Shown here in pieces: positions 44,208 through 53,272 of a stretch of DNA of 64,000 bases. The notes beneath the pieces are model-generated. The model was not told the origin of the DNA. It made no database searches and saw nothing but the letters and a program-made list of their open reading frames with translations. The position numbers and the translations under genes are program-made. Source of the stretch: Candidatus Symbiothrix dinenymphae (GTDB taxonomy: Bacteria; Bacteroidota; Bacteroidia; Bacteroidales; Azobacteroidaceae). The stretch is taken from positions 1 through 64,000 of the forward strand of contig BBRT01000024.1 in NCBI GenBank assembly GCA_001417715.1, in the 5' to 3' direction. Within the stretch, counting starts at the first letter, position 1. Each line of letters begins with the position of its first letter.

Positions 44208-44231
44208 CACCCACAAAGCAATCTCAAAAAG

Positions 44232-45320
44232 ATGAAACAAATATCTTTTTTCTTGGCGTATGTATGCGTAGGGTTGAGCTTCAGCCTTAATATGGCGGCT
44301 CAGACGGCTGTTCCTGTGTTGCAGTTTAAGGCTTCGCCTGCTATTGCGGTGTTTAAGCCTGTTTTGCTGGACACTACGGATGTGAATCGGAAGGCGTTTG
44401 AGGACAAAAACCTGCTTCAGACGTCTGTCGATGCCGATGTGGTGCGCAAAAGTCAAAGCATTTTGACTGCGGCGGCGGATAGCGTTTTGACATTGCCGAC
44501 TGTTGCACACTACACTGCGCAGTTGCTGGCGTTTAATGTGGATGCCGACCGCTATTGCAAGGCGGAACTCACTGTTACGGCGACAGATATGCTGGAGGTG
44601 TATGTCAATGGCACTCATGAAAAAGCGTTGCTGATGCAGTATGAGGAGGATTATACCAAACGTCCCTTTTCCGTGAACACGCTTTACGAACTGGATTTGA
44701 AGACATTGCAACTCGACACCCTCTTGCGTGATGCTTTTATGAGTGGTGCCGATTATTCGCCCGACCGGAAAGAAATTTTGCTCACGGGTGCGGCAGCGGC
44801 ATTTAATAAACTTGGCGAAAACCTGCAAACAGAGCCAATTTCCAACGATTACGACACGCAGGCGTATATATACAACTTGCAAACCAAACAGAAAACGAAG
44901 ATTTACACGCAGCCGGACTTGCCGGAAGATGTGATTTTATCGTTCCAAGTATCTGAAACACAGCCGATTGCATTGTTCAGAGGCGAAAAAGCCACCAATG
45001 CCTATCGCCTTTACAGCTACGATTTGAAAAGCAAAAAATCCTCCTTGCTGGAAGACCCATTTGCTGAACAATTGAACGAATTAACATTGTCGCCCGTCAC
45101 CGCTTGGAATTTCACCGCGCAGGACGGCACCACGATTGAGGGACGCTACCTATTGCCGCCCAATTTCGACCCCGCCCAAAAATACCCGCTGATTGTCAAT
45201 TATTATGGTGGCACATCGCCCACGTCCCGCAACTTTGAATCATCCTATCCGTTGCAGTGCTACGCCCGCCGGCTAAAAGCCCAGCCCCAATGGTGGGAAG
45301 CACTATACCCTGAGCGTTAA
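44232..45320 (+). pseudogene. S9 peptidase, copy 2, lacking its catalytic domain
   Basis: A 362-codon frame with the same signal peptide as copy 1, continuing through propeller-type sequence (DAFMSGADYSPDRKEILLTG) to the start of the hydrolase domain (WNFTAQDGTTIEGRYLLPP, YPLIVNYYGGTSPTSRNFE). Family members then continue for about 250 residues with GASYGG-type nucleophile, Asp and His. Here the frame diverges after PLQCYA and stops at LYPER. The catalytic triad is therefore absent and the product, if made, is not a peptidase. The propeller also appears shorter than usual. Confidence 0.8.
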
Positions 45321-45340
45321 TTTTTCAAGGTAATGTCCCA

Positions 45341-46021
45341 ATGAAGAAAAGCAAAATCACAACAATCCTCACAATCCTCATCTTACTGGTAACCGGTAAC
45401 TGGTCACCGGTAACTGCCCAGGACTTTCAACCGGAGTGGAACTTTGGCGTGAACGGCGGCGTGACGTTCACCGAGATGCGCTTCCACCCCACCGTGCCGC
45501 AAACTTATTTGCAACAATACGAGGGCGGAGTCACGTTTCGCTACATTTCAGAGCCAAGGTTTGGCCTTCAAGCCGAGCTCAACTATTCCATGCGCGGCTG
45601 GAAAGAAAAAGTGGACACGGCAGCCTATTTTTTCAATAACTATTCCCGCTCGTTAGCGTATCTCGAATTTCCGCTGCTGACACATATCTATTTTAAAACG
45701 AGCAAAAACACGCGAATTATCATCCACATCGGTCCGCAGTTGAGCTATTTTTTGTCAGAAAAAGTCTTGGAAAACATCCCAGACCCCAATTCGCGCGGCG
45801 ATTATGAATATTACGACCTGAAAGTGGAAAACAAGTGGGACTACGGCATAGCAGGCGGCGCGGGGTTTGAACTGCGCACAGGTATAGGCAAATTTGTGCT
45901 CGAAGGTCGCTATTATTTCGGCTTGTCCGACACATTTGGCAACGTACGGACGGAAGGCGACTACTTTGAAAGTTCAGGCAATCAGGTGATTGGAGTGAAA
46001 ATGACGTATTTTATGAAATAG
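45341..46021 (+). CDS. PorT-family outer-membrane beta-barrel protein
   Basis: A 226-aa outer-membrane barrel of the PF13568 (porin/PorT-like) type: WNFGVNGGVTFTEM, FGLQAELNYSMRGWKEK, YLEFPLLTHIYF, IIIHIGPQLSYFLSEK and a final VIGVKMTYFMK. The signal peptide is about 1-27. Its C-region VTGNWSPVTAQ (17-27) is encoded by a 33-bp GTAACCGGTAACTGG-type repeat that recurs in the signal peptide of the TolC protein at 50892-52316. Function is unknown. Confidence 0.85.
   Translation: MKKSKITTILTILILLVTGNWSPVTAQDFQPEWNFGVNGGVTFTEMRFHPTVPQTYLQQYEGGVTFRYISEPRFGLQAELNYSMRGWKEKVDTAAYFFNNYSRSLAYLEFPLLTHIYFKTSKNTRIIIHIGPQLSYFLSEKVLENIPDPNSRGDYEYYDLKVENKWDYGIAGGAGFELRTGIGKFVLEGRYYFGLSDTFGNVRTEGDYFESSGNQVIGVKMTYFMK
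45388..45420. repeat. GGTAACCGGTAACTGG-type repeat in a signal peptide
   Basis: 33 nt, identical at 32 positions to 51023-51055. It encodes VTGNWSPVTAQ. Confidence 0.9.
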
Positions 46022-46074
46022 CGAACCGATATTGCCTATTGCTGTCCGGTAGGGACAAAATGAAATAATTTTTG

Positions 46075-46082
46075 TACCTTTG
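46075..46082 (+). promoter_or_regulatory. -7 box of the AAA/PD-(D/E)XK pseudogene
   Basis: TACCTTTG, 23 nt before the ATG at 46106. Confidence 0.6.
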
Positions 46083-46105
46083 TCGGCATACAACATCAAA
46101 AAAAA

Positions 46106-47425
46106 ATGAACAATAACACGAATATTCGCCGCCGTAAGATGCCGATTGGCATCCAGGCTTTTGATAAGATGGTGCTGGAGGATTGGGTCTATGTTGATAA
46201 AACGGCACTGGTTTATGAATTGGCACATGATGCTACCCACAATTTTCTCTCCCGCCCGCGCCGGTTTGGGAAGAGTTTGCTCGTTTCCACGCTTGCTGCC
46301 TATTTTCGCGGAGATAAAAAGCTGTTCAAAGGGTTGGCGATGGAAAAATTGGAGTCGGAATGGGTGAAATATCCGGTGTTTATTTTTGATTTTGTGATTG
46401 ATACTTACAGCGATAATGTGGCGCAGGTGGAGTCTTTTCTGAATAGCAAACTCTCTAATTTAGAGGCAATATGGGGCAAAGGAGAAAATGAAGAATCGTT
46501 TGGACAACGATTTGAAGGACTAATAAAACGAGCGTCCAAGCAAAACGGCAAAAATGTTGTTATTCTGATTGATGAATATGACCGAGCGTTGACACAAACG
46601 ATGGACAAACCCGAACTAAATCAGCAAGTAAGAGATGTTCTCAAAGGTTTTTTCTCTGTGTTGAAAGGTGCCGACCAATATATCCGCTTCGCTCTGTTAA
46701 CGGGTGTAACCAAATTTTCCAAGGTTCAGACCTTAATCAGCTGAGTGACATCTCGTTGCAGGAAAAATATGATGCCATTTGCGGCATTACTCAAGAAGAA
46801 TTGGAAACTAATTTTGAGCCGGAAATTCAAAACTTAGCACGGGCAACGGGACTTTCATACGAGAAAACGCTCGAAAAGATGAAGGATGAATATAATGGCT
46901 ACCACTTTCATCGAAGTGGAACAAGTGTATATAATCCATTCAGTACTGTAAATGTTTTAGCAAAAGGAGAATTTGGCGGTTATTGGTACGAAACCGGCAC
47001 GCCCACATTTCTTGTCAACGAATTGGTGCAAAACAAGTTCGACATTTTGGACTTTGAAAAAGGGATTGCAATTTCAGCCGCCGCCATCAATGATTATCGA
47101 CGAGAAAGTGGAAATCTAACGCCGATGCTCTTTCAAACAGGCTATCTTACGATTAAGAGTTATAGCGAAAGTGCTCATTTTTATATATTGGGTTTTCCAA
47201 ATGGTGAGGCTCGCCGTGAATTTTTGAAATTACCAATAAATCTACATCTTTGAATTTAAAGTCACCTCAGGGGGCACTGTTGATGAGGCTCTCGCCCAAA
47301 TCGAAGAAAAGGGCTATGCAAAGCCCTTTGAAACTAATCCCGATGAAAAACGCGAGATTGTGAAGGTGGGGGTGGTGTTTGACACTGCGGCTCGTAATGT
47401 CAAGGAGTGGAAGGTGGCTGAGTAG
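46106..47425 (+). pseudogene. AAA-ATPase-like protein with PD-(D/E)XK (DUF1703), broken in three pieces
   Basis: Piece 1 (46106-46744) has MPIGIQAFDKMVLEDWVYVDKT-type N-terminus, Walker A RPRRFGKSLL and Walker B VVILIDEYDRAL. It goes out of frame at about 46728 (FSKV then QTLIS-stop). Piece 2 resumes with SDLNQLSDISLQEKYDA and runs through YNGYHFHRSGTSVYNPFS to a stop at 47253. Piece 3 (about 47256-47425) is the nuclease-like C-terminus FEFKVTSGGTVDEALAQIEEK to WKVAE. Part of the middle between pieces 2 and 3 is missing. These genes are multi-copy in Bacteroidetes; this copy is decayed. Confidence 0.85.
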
Positions 47426-47443
47426 CAGCAAAAAGGCAATAAA

Positions 47444-48823
47444 TTAGCATCTCAACAGCAGCGAGCTATCCCCATAACTGAGAAATCGAAAATCATTGGC
47501 GAGCGCATAGTCATAAATCTCGCGCCAATGGTTGCCGCCCGTGAATGCTGCAATCAGCAGCAGTAGCGTGCTTTTTGGCTGGTGAAAATTGGTGATGATG
47601 CCGTTGACGATTTTAAATTTGTAGCCGGGTGCAATTAGGATGCGGGTGTGGGTGGTGAGGATGTTGATTTTTTGCAGGGTCATATAATCCAGCACATTTT
47701 GTAATGCCTTGCAAGTGGGCAATTGGTCAGGGGATTGCGGGTCAAGCCCGCAATGACGATTGCGGGCAGGGGATTGCGGGTCAAGCCCGCAATGACGGTG
47801 GTCAGGGGATTTGGCGTAGGGAGTCCACTGCGTGACAGCCAATTCGTTGGGTGTGGCGTTTGGATTTTTTTCGAGGGTGGCACCTATGTAATAGAGGCTT
47901 TCGAGGGTGCGGACGGAGGTGGTGCCTACGGCTATGACTTGTCCGGCGTGTTTCAGCAGTTTTTCGATGGTTGTTTTTTTTACTGTGATGCACTCGGCGT
48001 GCATTTCGTGGTCGGCTAAACGGTTGGTTTTGACGGGTTTGAATGTGCCTGCGCCCACGTGCAAGGTTAATTCTTCCAAGTTGATTTGCTTCTTTTTTAG
48101 TGATTCCAGCACTGCGGCGGTGAAATGCAAACCGGCGGTGGGGGCTGCTACGGAGCCTTTTATTTTTGAATAAATTGTTTGGTATGTCACCTTGTCGCGC
48201 TCCTCCGTGGGGCGATTGAGGTAGGGTGGGATGGGCAGTTCGCCAAATTTTTCCAGAATGTCGGCAAAACTCCAATCGGAACGGGCGGCAGGGGTGTTCC
48301 AATCGGAATAGTACCATTCAAAACGGACGAGGTGTGTATCGCCATAGTTGGCGATGCGTTCGGCAGTAAATGTCAGATTATCAATTTGTTGTGTCAATTT
48401 TTCATCTTTCCAGCGTTTGGAATTTCCCACCATGCAGAGCCACGTACACGAGCGCGTTTGCACAAAAGCCTGTGCATAATCCGAAGGCTCCTCAGGCTCC
48501 AAGCAAAAAATCTCAATCGCCGCACCGGTAGCCTTCCGAAACACCATCCGAGCCTGAATCACCTTAGTATTATTGAACACCAACAGCGCACCCGCAGGCA
48601 AAAAATCCCCAACACAAGCAAAAGTACTCTCCGAAATAACCGGCAACCGGTAATTGGTAACTGCTAACTGGTAACTGCTAACTGGTAACTGGTAACTGCT
48701 AACCGGTAACTGAAAAACGAGCAACTTACTCCGGTCGCGCTGCGACAGCGGAAATTTAGCAATCCGCTCATCAGGCAAATCATAGTTAAATTCCTCAATA
48801 TCAATATCTTGTGCGTTCACCAT
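47444..48823 (-). CDS. queA: S-adenosylmethionine:tRNA ribosyltransferase-isomerase with two repeat insertions
   Basis: A 459-aa QueA (queuosine synthesis: transfers and isomerises the ribosyl part of SAM to preQ1-tRNA). Conserved parts: [97 protein letters not shown] and [10 protein letters not shown]. Residues 38-62 are a GGTAACTG-type repeat (SSYQLPV repeated) in place of a short loop. Residues 344-365 carry two HCGLDPQSP peptides from palindromic units. Both insertions lie in loops between conserved blocks, so activity is plausible. Start overlaps dapF by 7 nt. Confidence 0.92.
   Translation of the reverse strand: MVNAQDIDIEEFNYDLPDERIAKFPLSQRDRSKLLVFQLPVSSYQLPVSSYQLAVTNYRLPVISESTFACVGDFLPAGALLVFNNTKVIQARMVFRKATGAAIEIFCLEPEEPSDYAQAFVQTRSCTWLCMVGNSKRWKDEKLTQQIDNLTFTAERIANYGDTHLVRFEWYYSDWNTPAARSDWSFADILEKFGELPIPPYLNRPTEERDKVTYQTIYSKIKGSVAAPTAGLHFTAAVLESLKKKQINLEELTLHVGAGTFKPVKTNRLADHEMHAECITVKKTTIEKLLKHAGQVIAVGTTSVRTLESLYYIGATLEKNPNATPNELAVTQWTPYAKSPDHRHCGLDPQSPARNRHCGLDPQSPDQLPTCKALQNVLDYMTLQKINILTTHTRILIAPGYKFKIVNGIITNFHQPKSTLLLLIAAFTGGNHWREIYDYALANDFRFLSYGDSSLLLRC
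47730..47796 (-). repeat. Two palindromic repeat units in tandem inside queA
   Basis: Units at 47730-47757 and 47769-47796, same orientation, 39-bp period. Each gives HCGLDPQSP in the queA frame. Confidence 0.95.
48638..48712. repeat. GGTAACTG-type simple repeat inside queA
   Basis: About nine copies of an 8-9-bp theme (GGTAACTGCTAACT) in frame, read on the minus strand as [18 protein letters not shown] and similar. Confidence 0.9.
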
Positions 48824-49653
48824 TCAATTTCTCCGGAAAAGACCTCCACAGCGGGACCTGTCATAAACACGTGATTGTTTTCGGCGTTCCATTCCAATTC
48901 CAAATCGCCCCCCAGCAGCGCGATGGTGGCTTTGCGCTCTAAGCGACCTGTCAGCACGGCGGCTACCAATGTGGCGCAGGCTCCGGTGCCACAGGCTTGT
49001 GTTTCGCCGCTACCGCGTTCCCACACGCGCATTTTTGCGAGGGTAGGGGAGATGATTTCGACAAATTCCGTGTTGGTTTTTTCGGGAAACATGGGGTGAT
49101 TTTCGATTTTGCGCCCGATTCGCTCAATGTCCAACGTGCTGAATTTGCTTTTCGTGAAAATCACCGCGTGAGGATTGCCCATAGAAACGGCTGTGACGGA
49201 GAATTTTTCCGGCTGAAAATCAATTATCCGGTTGATGAGTTGTGCCTCCGACCATGTGACGGGCACTTTTTCTGCCTCCAAGATTGGTTCGCCCATATCG
49301 ACCGTAACCGTATCCACTTTGCCGTTTTTGGGGTATAATTTCAGGATTTTCACGCCGCCATTGGTTTCCAGCGAGATGGTTTCTTTTGTTGTTAAACCCC
49401 TGTCATATACATACTTAGCGATGCAGCGGGTGGCATTGCCGCACATCTGGGCTTCCGAGCCGTCGGCGTTGAACATCCGCATCCGAAAATCACACGTTTC
49501 GGAGGGCAAAATCAGCACCAACCCATCCGAGCCGATGCCCTTGTGGCGGTCGCTAATGAAGATAGAAAACTCTTCGGGGCGTGCAACATCTTCCGTGAAG
49601 CCATTGACATACACATAGTCATTGCCGACTCCGTGCATTTTTGTAAATTTCAT
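48817..49653 (-). CDS. dapF: Diaminopimelate epimerase
   Basis: A 278-aa DapF interconverting LL- and meso-diaminopimelate for lysine and peptidoglycan. The two active-site cysteines are in MCGNATRC (Cys71) and [12 protein letters not shown]. The N-terminus [11 protein letters not shown] and GIGSDGLVL are typical. First gene of a dapF-queA operon, divergent from the efflux adaptor gene. Confidence 0.97.
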   Translation of the reverse strand: MKFTKMHGVGNDYVYVNGFTEDVARPEEFSIFISDRHKGIGSDGLVLILPSETCDFRMRMFNADGSEAQMCGNATRCIAKYVYDRGLTTKETISLETNGGVKILKLYPKNGKVDTVTVDMGEPILEAEKVPVTWSEAQLINRIIDFQPEKFSVTAVSMGNPHAVIFTKSKFSTLDIERIGRKIENHPMFPEKTNTEFVEIISPTLAKMRVWERGSGETQACGTGACATLVAAVLTGRLERKATIALLGGDLELEWNAENNHVFMTGPAVEVFSGEIEW

Positions 49654-49679
49654 AACACTGAATAATTGAAATAAGCGGG

Positions 49680-49687
49680 CAAAATTA
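49680..49687 (-). promoter_or_regulatory. -7 box of the dapF-queA operon
   Basis: TAATTTTG on the minus strand, 26 nt before the dapF ATG. Confidence 0.55.
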
Positions 49688-49719
49688 CAAAAAAAAACTC
49701 ATAACTCATAAAAAAATCC

Positions 49720-49727
49720 TACCTTTG
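49720..49727 (+). promoter_or_regulatory. -7 box of the adaptor-TolC pair
   Basis: TACCTTTG, 24 nt before the ATG at 49752. ACTCATA repeats lie just upstream. Confidence 0.7.
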
Positions 49728-49751
49728 TACCCGCATATAAACAAAGTATAT

Positions 49752-50882
49752 ATGAAAAAAGGAAATTTTGGAAAAATTGTGCTGTTCACTGCAATCGGTT
49801 TGGTTGTGGTGTTTACTTTTTGGTTTTTGTGGGCAAAGTCGCGACCGAAAGTGCTGTTGTATGATATTGTAACGCCTGAAATGGGGAATATTGAAAACCA
49901 GACTGTGGCTACCGGCACGATTGAGCCGAGGGATGAGATTTTGATTAAACCGCAAATTTCGGGCATTATCACGGAGGTAACAAAGATAGCAGGACAGCGC
50001 GTGACGGTGGGCGAAGTGCTTGCCCGTGTGAAAGTTATCCCCGAAATGGGTTCGCTCAACTCCGCCGAATCGCGGATGCGCATTGCGAAAATCGAGCAGA
50101 CAAAAATTGAGCAGGAATTTGCCCGTCAAACGTCTTTATATGCCAACGAGGTGATTTCCAAAGAGGAGTTTGAGGCATCGGAGGCGGCTTACAACAAGGC
50201 AAAAGAGGAAACGAGCAATGCCGTGAGTGCCTTGGATATTGTGCGCGACGGGGTAACCGGTCGCTACGCCCACCTGAGCAATACGCAAATCCGCTCAACC
50301 ATTGCAGGGATGATTTTGGACGTGCCGGTCAAGGTCGGAAACTCTGTGATTCAAGCCAATACGTTCAACGATGGCACAACAATCGCCTCCGTAGCCGACA
50401 TGAACGACCTCCTTTTCGTAGGCACGATTGACGAAACGGAAGTTGGCAAAATCAAAGAAGGAATGCCCCTCCGCATCACGATTGGAGCGATTGATAACCA
50501 ACAGTTTGATGCGGTATTGGAATACATCGCGCCGAAAGGAACCTCCACCAATGGGGCGGTATTGTTTCAAATAAAGGCAGCGGTTCAGATACCTCCAACT
50601 ACCTTTGTACGTGCAGGTTACAGTGCCAACGCTCAAGTAGTACTTCAACGTATGGAGGATGTTTTGAAAGTACCCGAAAGCGCATTGGAATTTAGCGGCG
50701 ACTCCACATTTGTCTATGTTCTCACAGATAGTTTGGCACAAACCGGCAAACAAGATGACTTCGAACGCCGACAAGTAAAAATAGGAATGTCCAACGGCAT
50801 AGACGTAGAAATACAAAGCGGCATCACCCTCAACGACAAGCTGCGAGGTAACGAAATTGACCCCAAAAAAATTAAAAATTAA
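49752..50882 (+). CDS. Periplasmic adaptor (membrane-fusion) protein, HlyD/MacA type
   Basis: A 376-aa adaptor: N-terminal membrane anchor (about 8-27), then the split lipoyl domain (GTIEPRDEILIKPQISGIITE), a coiled-coil hairpin (about 105-175) and beta-barrel domains (LFVGTIDETEVGKIKEGMPL). It bridges an inner-membrane transporter to TolC. The next gene encodes a TolC protein 9 nt downstream, but no MacB-type ABC or RND transporter is adjacent. The start at 49752 follows the promoter; an earlier in-frame ATG overlaps it. Confidence 0.9.
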   Translation: MKKGNFGKIVLFTAIGLVVVFTFWFLWAKSRPKVLLYDIVTPEMGNIENQTVATGTIEPRDEILIKPQISGIITEVTKIAGQRVTVGEVLARVKVIPEMGSLNSAESRMRIAKIEQTKIEQEFARQTSLYANEVISKEEFEASEAAYNKAKEETSNAVSALDIVRDGVTGRYAHLSNTQIRSTIAGMILDVPVKVGNSVIQANTFNDGTTIASVADMNDLLFVGTIDETEVGKIKEGMPLRITIGAIDNQQFDAVLEYIAPKGTSTNGAVLFQIKAAVQIPPTTFVRAGYSANAQVVLQRMEDVLKVPESALEFSGDSTFVYVLTDSLAQTGKQDDFERRQVKIGMSNGIDVEIQSGITLNDKLRGNEIDPKKIKN

Positions 50883-50891
50883 GAATTAAGA

Positions 50892-52316
50892 ATGATGAAA
50901 GAAACCTACCGCATATTGCTTTCCCTATTGATGGGTTGTGAAAAACTTTACATTTGGCTCTTTTTCAGGGGATTGCGGGTCAAGCCCGCAATGACGCTAA
51001 GGCTGTTTGTTTTGTGCATTGTGGTAACCGGTAACTGGTCACTGGTAACTGCCCAAAGGGCTTGGACTTTGGAGCAATGCGTGGAATATGCTCAGAAGAA
51101 TAATATTGATATTAAGCAGCGCAGTTTGCAGGTGCAGGCTGCTAAGGAAGATTTGAATACGGCGAAAAATAGCCGGTTGCCAAACCTGGCTGGGGGCGTG
51201 GATGAAACGGTGAGTTTTGGGCGTGCGCAAACTGCTCTGGGCACTTATGATGACATTCAACAATCGCAGACGAATTTTGCTCTGCGCTCTTCGATGCCGC
51301 TTTTCACGGGTTTTCGCATCTCCAACGAAATTGCGCGCGGCAAATTGGATGTGGCGGCGGCAACGGAAAATTTGAAAAAAGCGAAGGAAGACCTGTCTAT
51401 CAATGTGGTTGGGCAGTTTTTGCAGGTCATTTTTTGCAAAGAAACGCTGCACGTGACAGAAGAGCAGCACCAATTAAGTCAAAAGCAAGCCGACAAAACG
51501 CGCTTTCTGGTTGAGTCGGGCAAGTTGGCACACACGCAACTGCTTGATATTCAGGCGCAAGTTGCCAAAGACAATGTGGCGGTGGTGGAAGCACGGAACA
51601 GTTTGAATTTGGCATTATTGAACTTGTCGCAATTTTTGGAACTCGATTTCACCCCCGATTTTGACGTAACCGCGCCGGACATTGAAAATCAACTCATTGC
51701 CCCGCTACAATCGCCTGTACAGCTCTATGACTACGCGGTGAACGTGAAACCCATCGTCAGAGAACAGGAATTGCGAGCAGAGGGCGCGGCAAAGGATGTA
51801 AAAATTGCCCAAGCGGGTCATTTGCCCACGCTGAGCTTGGATATGGGCATCTCCACGAACTATTATTATCTGTTTGGCGATAATGGCGGCAAAAATGAAA
51901 CTTTGGGCGAACAACTCAACAACAAGCGGGGCGAATACATCGGCATCAGCCTGCAAATCCCGATTTTCAACCGCTTCGCCACCCAAAATCAGGTCAAAAA
52001 AGCCCGCATCAATGTAGAAAACCAACAATTAGCAGTAGAAAACGCAAAAAAAACACTCTACAAAGAAATTCAAACCGCCTATCAAAACGCACTGGCAGCC
52101 GGCGAAAAATTGAAGGCAACCGAACAGGCAGTAGCAGCCGCCACCGAATCCTTCAAAGCCACCTCCGAACTCTGCGGGCTTGGCAAAGCCACCACATTCG
52201 ACTTCAACGAAGCCAAAACCAAACAAACACAAACGCAAATCGACCGCATCCAGGCAAAAAACGAATACATCTTTCGCTCCAAAATTTTGGATTTTTATGC
52301 AGAAAGTCAAAAATAA
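50892..52316 (+). CDS. TolC family outer-membrane protein with repeat-built signal peptide
   Basis: A 474-aa TolC protein (WTLEQCVEYAQKNNIDIKQ at 58-76; ESGKLAHTQLLDIQAQVAKD; LCGLGKATTFDFNEAKTKQT). The leader is unusually long: a palindromic repeat gives GLRVKPAMT at 27-35 and a GTAACCGG-type repeat gives VTGNWSLVTAQ at 45-55, after which the mature protein starts. Whether translation starts at 50892/50895 or at a later codon is open, because residues 36-55 alone (LRLFVLCIVVTGNWS) could serve as signal peptide. Cotranscribed with the adaptor gene. Confidence 0.9.
   Translation: MMKETYRILLSLLMGCEKLYIWLFFRGLRVKPAMTLRLFVLCIVVTGNWSLVTAQRAWTLEQCVEYAQKNNIDIKQRSLQVQAAKEDLNTAKNSRLPNLAGGVDETVSFGRAQTALGTYDDIQQSQTNFALRSSMPLFTGFRISNEIARGKLDVAAATENLKKAKEDLSINVVGQFLQVIFCKETLHVTEEQHQLSQKQADKTRFLVESGKLAHTQLLDIQAQVAKDNVAVVEARNSLNLALLNLSQFLELDFTPDFDVTAPDIENQLIAPLQSPVQLYDYAVNVKPIVREQELRAEGAAKDVKIAQAGHLPTLSLDMGISTNYYYLFGDNGGKNETLGEQLNNKRGEYIGISLQIPIFNRFATQNQVKKARINVENQQLAVENAKKTLYKEIQTAYQNALAAGEKLKATEQAVAAATESFKATSELCGLGKATTFDFNEAKTKQTQTQIDRIQAKNEYIFRSKILDFYAESQK
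50968..50995 (-). repeat. Palindromic repeat unit in the TolC signal region
   Basis: Full inverted unit, in frame as GLRVKPAMT. It is preceded by TTTGGCTCTTTTTCA, the conserved flank seen at other copies. Confidence 0.95.
51023..51055. repeat. GGTAACCGGTAACTGG-type repeat in the TolC signal peptide
   Basis: 33 nt with one difference from 45388-45420; encodes VTGNWSLVTAQ. Confidence 0.9.
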
Positions 52317-52608
52317 TGTGTACTTTTGCGCCGTTAAACAGCAAAAAAAATGAAAAGTTAAAAATTAAATTATAATAACAGGGCTTTTAGCTCTTATTCT
52401 CCTGCGTTCGAAATCTGGTAAATTTCTTCCGAGGATAAGTTGCGAAGGTTCACGTCTAATTGGGCGTGAACTGTTTTCGGACTTATTTGGAAGAAATGGT
52501 TTGCCAGAGCCAGAACGTAGAAATGAGCACACAACGAGCAGTATCGCGCTTTTAGTTTGCCGATGGGTTTGAGGGTTTTGGCATAAACCCCTAATTTATT
52601 ATCGGTAA
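52317..52608. other. 292-bp region with an orphan promoter and a possible decayed frame
   Basis: A TACTTTTG box (52321-52328) leads to ATGAAAAGTTAA, a three-codon frame, so a former gene may have been lost behind its promoter. On the minus strand, 52394-52600 is open without stops (VYAKTLKPIGKLKARYC, ISPKTVHAQLDVNLRNLSS) with gene-like codons but no recognisable family. It may be a remnant. Confidence 0.35.
52321..52328 (+). promoter_or_regulatory. Orphan -7 box
   Basis: TACTTTTG; the first ATG after it is followed by a stop after three codons. Confidence 0.45.
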
Positions 52609-53217
52609 ATGAAAGTGAAACAGACAGTTGCAGCATTCGATTTTGACGGAACAATTACGACCCGCGACTCACTATTGGAATTTATTAGTTTTGCGAAAGG
52701 ACCGCTGGTTTTTTTATGGGGATTTTTGTTGTTTTCACCGCTATTGATAGCCTGCAAACTTAGACTCTATCCGAATTGGAAGGCAAAGCAGCGCTTGTTT
52801 TCGTTCTTCTTTACGGGGATGAAACTGCATGATTTCAATCAACTTTGCGATACGTTTTGCCAACAATCCATGCACTTAATTCGCAGGCAGGCAATCAGTT
52901 CCATTCAAAAACATATCGAAAAGGGCGATTCTGTCCTAATAATCAGTGCAAGCATAGAAAATTGGGTACGCCCGTTTGCCGAATACCTGGGCATATCAAA
53001 CATCCTGTGCACCCAATTGGAAATCGACCAAGAGAGTTGCTTAACCGGTCGCTTTGCCGACACCAATTGCTATGGAGCAGAAAAAAAACGGCGGTTGCTT
53101 CAGCTCTACCCGCATCGGGGCGAATACCGCTTAGCCACATACGGCGATTGCAAGGGCGATAAAGCGCTATTCCTGACTTTGACAATGCGTTTCCCTAAAC
53201 AGATTCAAAAAAAATAA
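52609..53217 (+). CDS. HAD-superfamily IB hydrolase with displaced C-terminus
   Basis: A 202-aa protein of the HAD-IB phosphatase group (TIGR01490-like): motif I AFDFDGTITTRDS (Asp10, Asp12), motif II IISAS, and motif III/IV YGDCKGDKALF. Family members continue past this point. Here the frame enters CTGACTTTGACAATGCGT, a sequence also found at the end of the 138-bp element, giving LTLTMRFPKQIQKK. The native C-terminus is therefore lost, while the catalytic aspartates remain. Possible substrates are phosphoserine-like or lysophospholipid phosphates. No -7 box is evident just upstream. Confidence 0.8.
   Translation: MKVKQTVAAFDFDGTITTRDSLLEFISFAKGPLVFLWGFLLFSPLLIACKLRLYPNWKAKQRLFSFFFTGMKLHDFNQLCDTFCQQSMHLIRRQAISSIQKHIEKGDSVLIISASIENWVRPFAEYLGISNILCTQLEIDQESCLTGRFADTNCYGAEKKRRLLQLYPHRGEYRLATYGDCKGDKALFLTLTMRFPKQIQKK
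53173..53190 (+). repeat. 18-bp sequence shared with the 138-bp element end
   Basis: CTGACTTTGACAATGCGT, identical to 43690-43707, again at the point where a gene loses homology. A matching second end was not found nearby. Confidence 0.8.
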
Positions 53218-53264
53218 TCGCAAAAAATTTTTTTTTTTTGCATTGTATTTAAAAAAAATTGTTG

Positions 53265-53272
53265 TACCTTTG
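53265..53272 (+). promoter_or_regulatory. Strong promoter of the structured leader
   Basis: TACCTTTG with an ATTG 19 bp upstream in an A/T-rich context. The downstream protein start is 469 nt away. Confidence 0.7.

Larger units (their letters stand above)
43828..44723 (+). repeat. Tandem duplication, copy 2 (896 bp)
   Basis: Same content as copy 1 plus a 20-bp tandem expansion of ATTGGGCAATA-type sequence near 44094-44115. Confidence 0.97.

Noticed and set aside
52394-52654. 86-codon minus-strand gene
   Set aside because: Codons look plausible but no family was recognised, it runs into the start of the HAD gene and has no promoter; kept only as a possible remnant.
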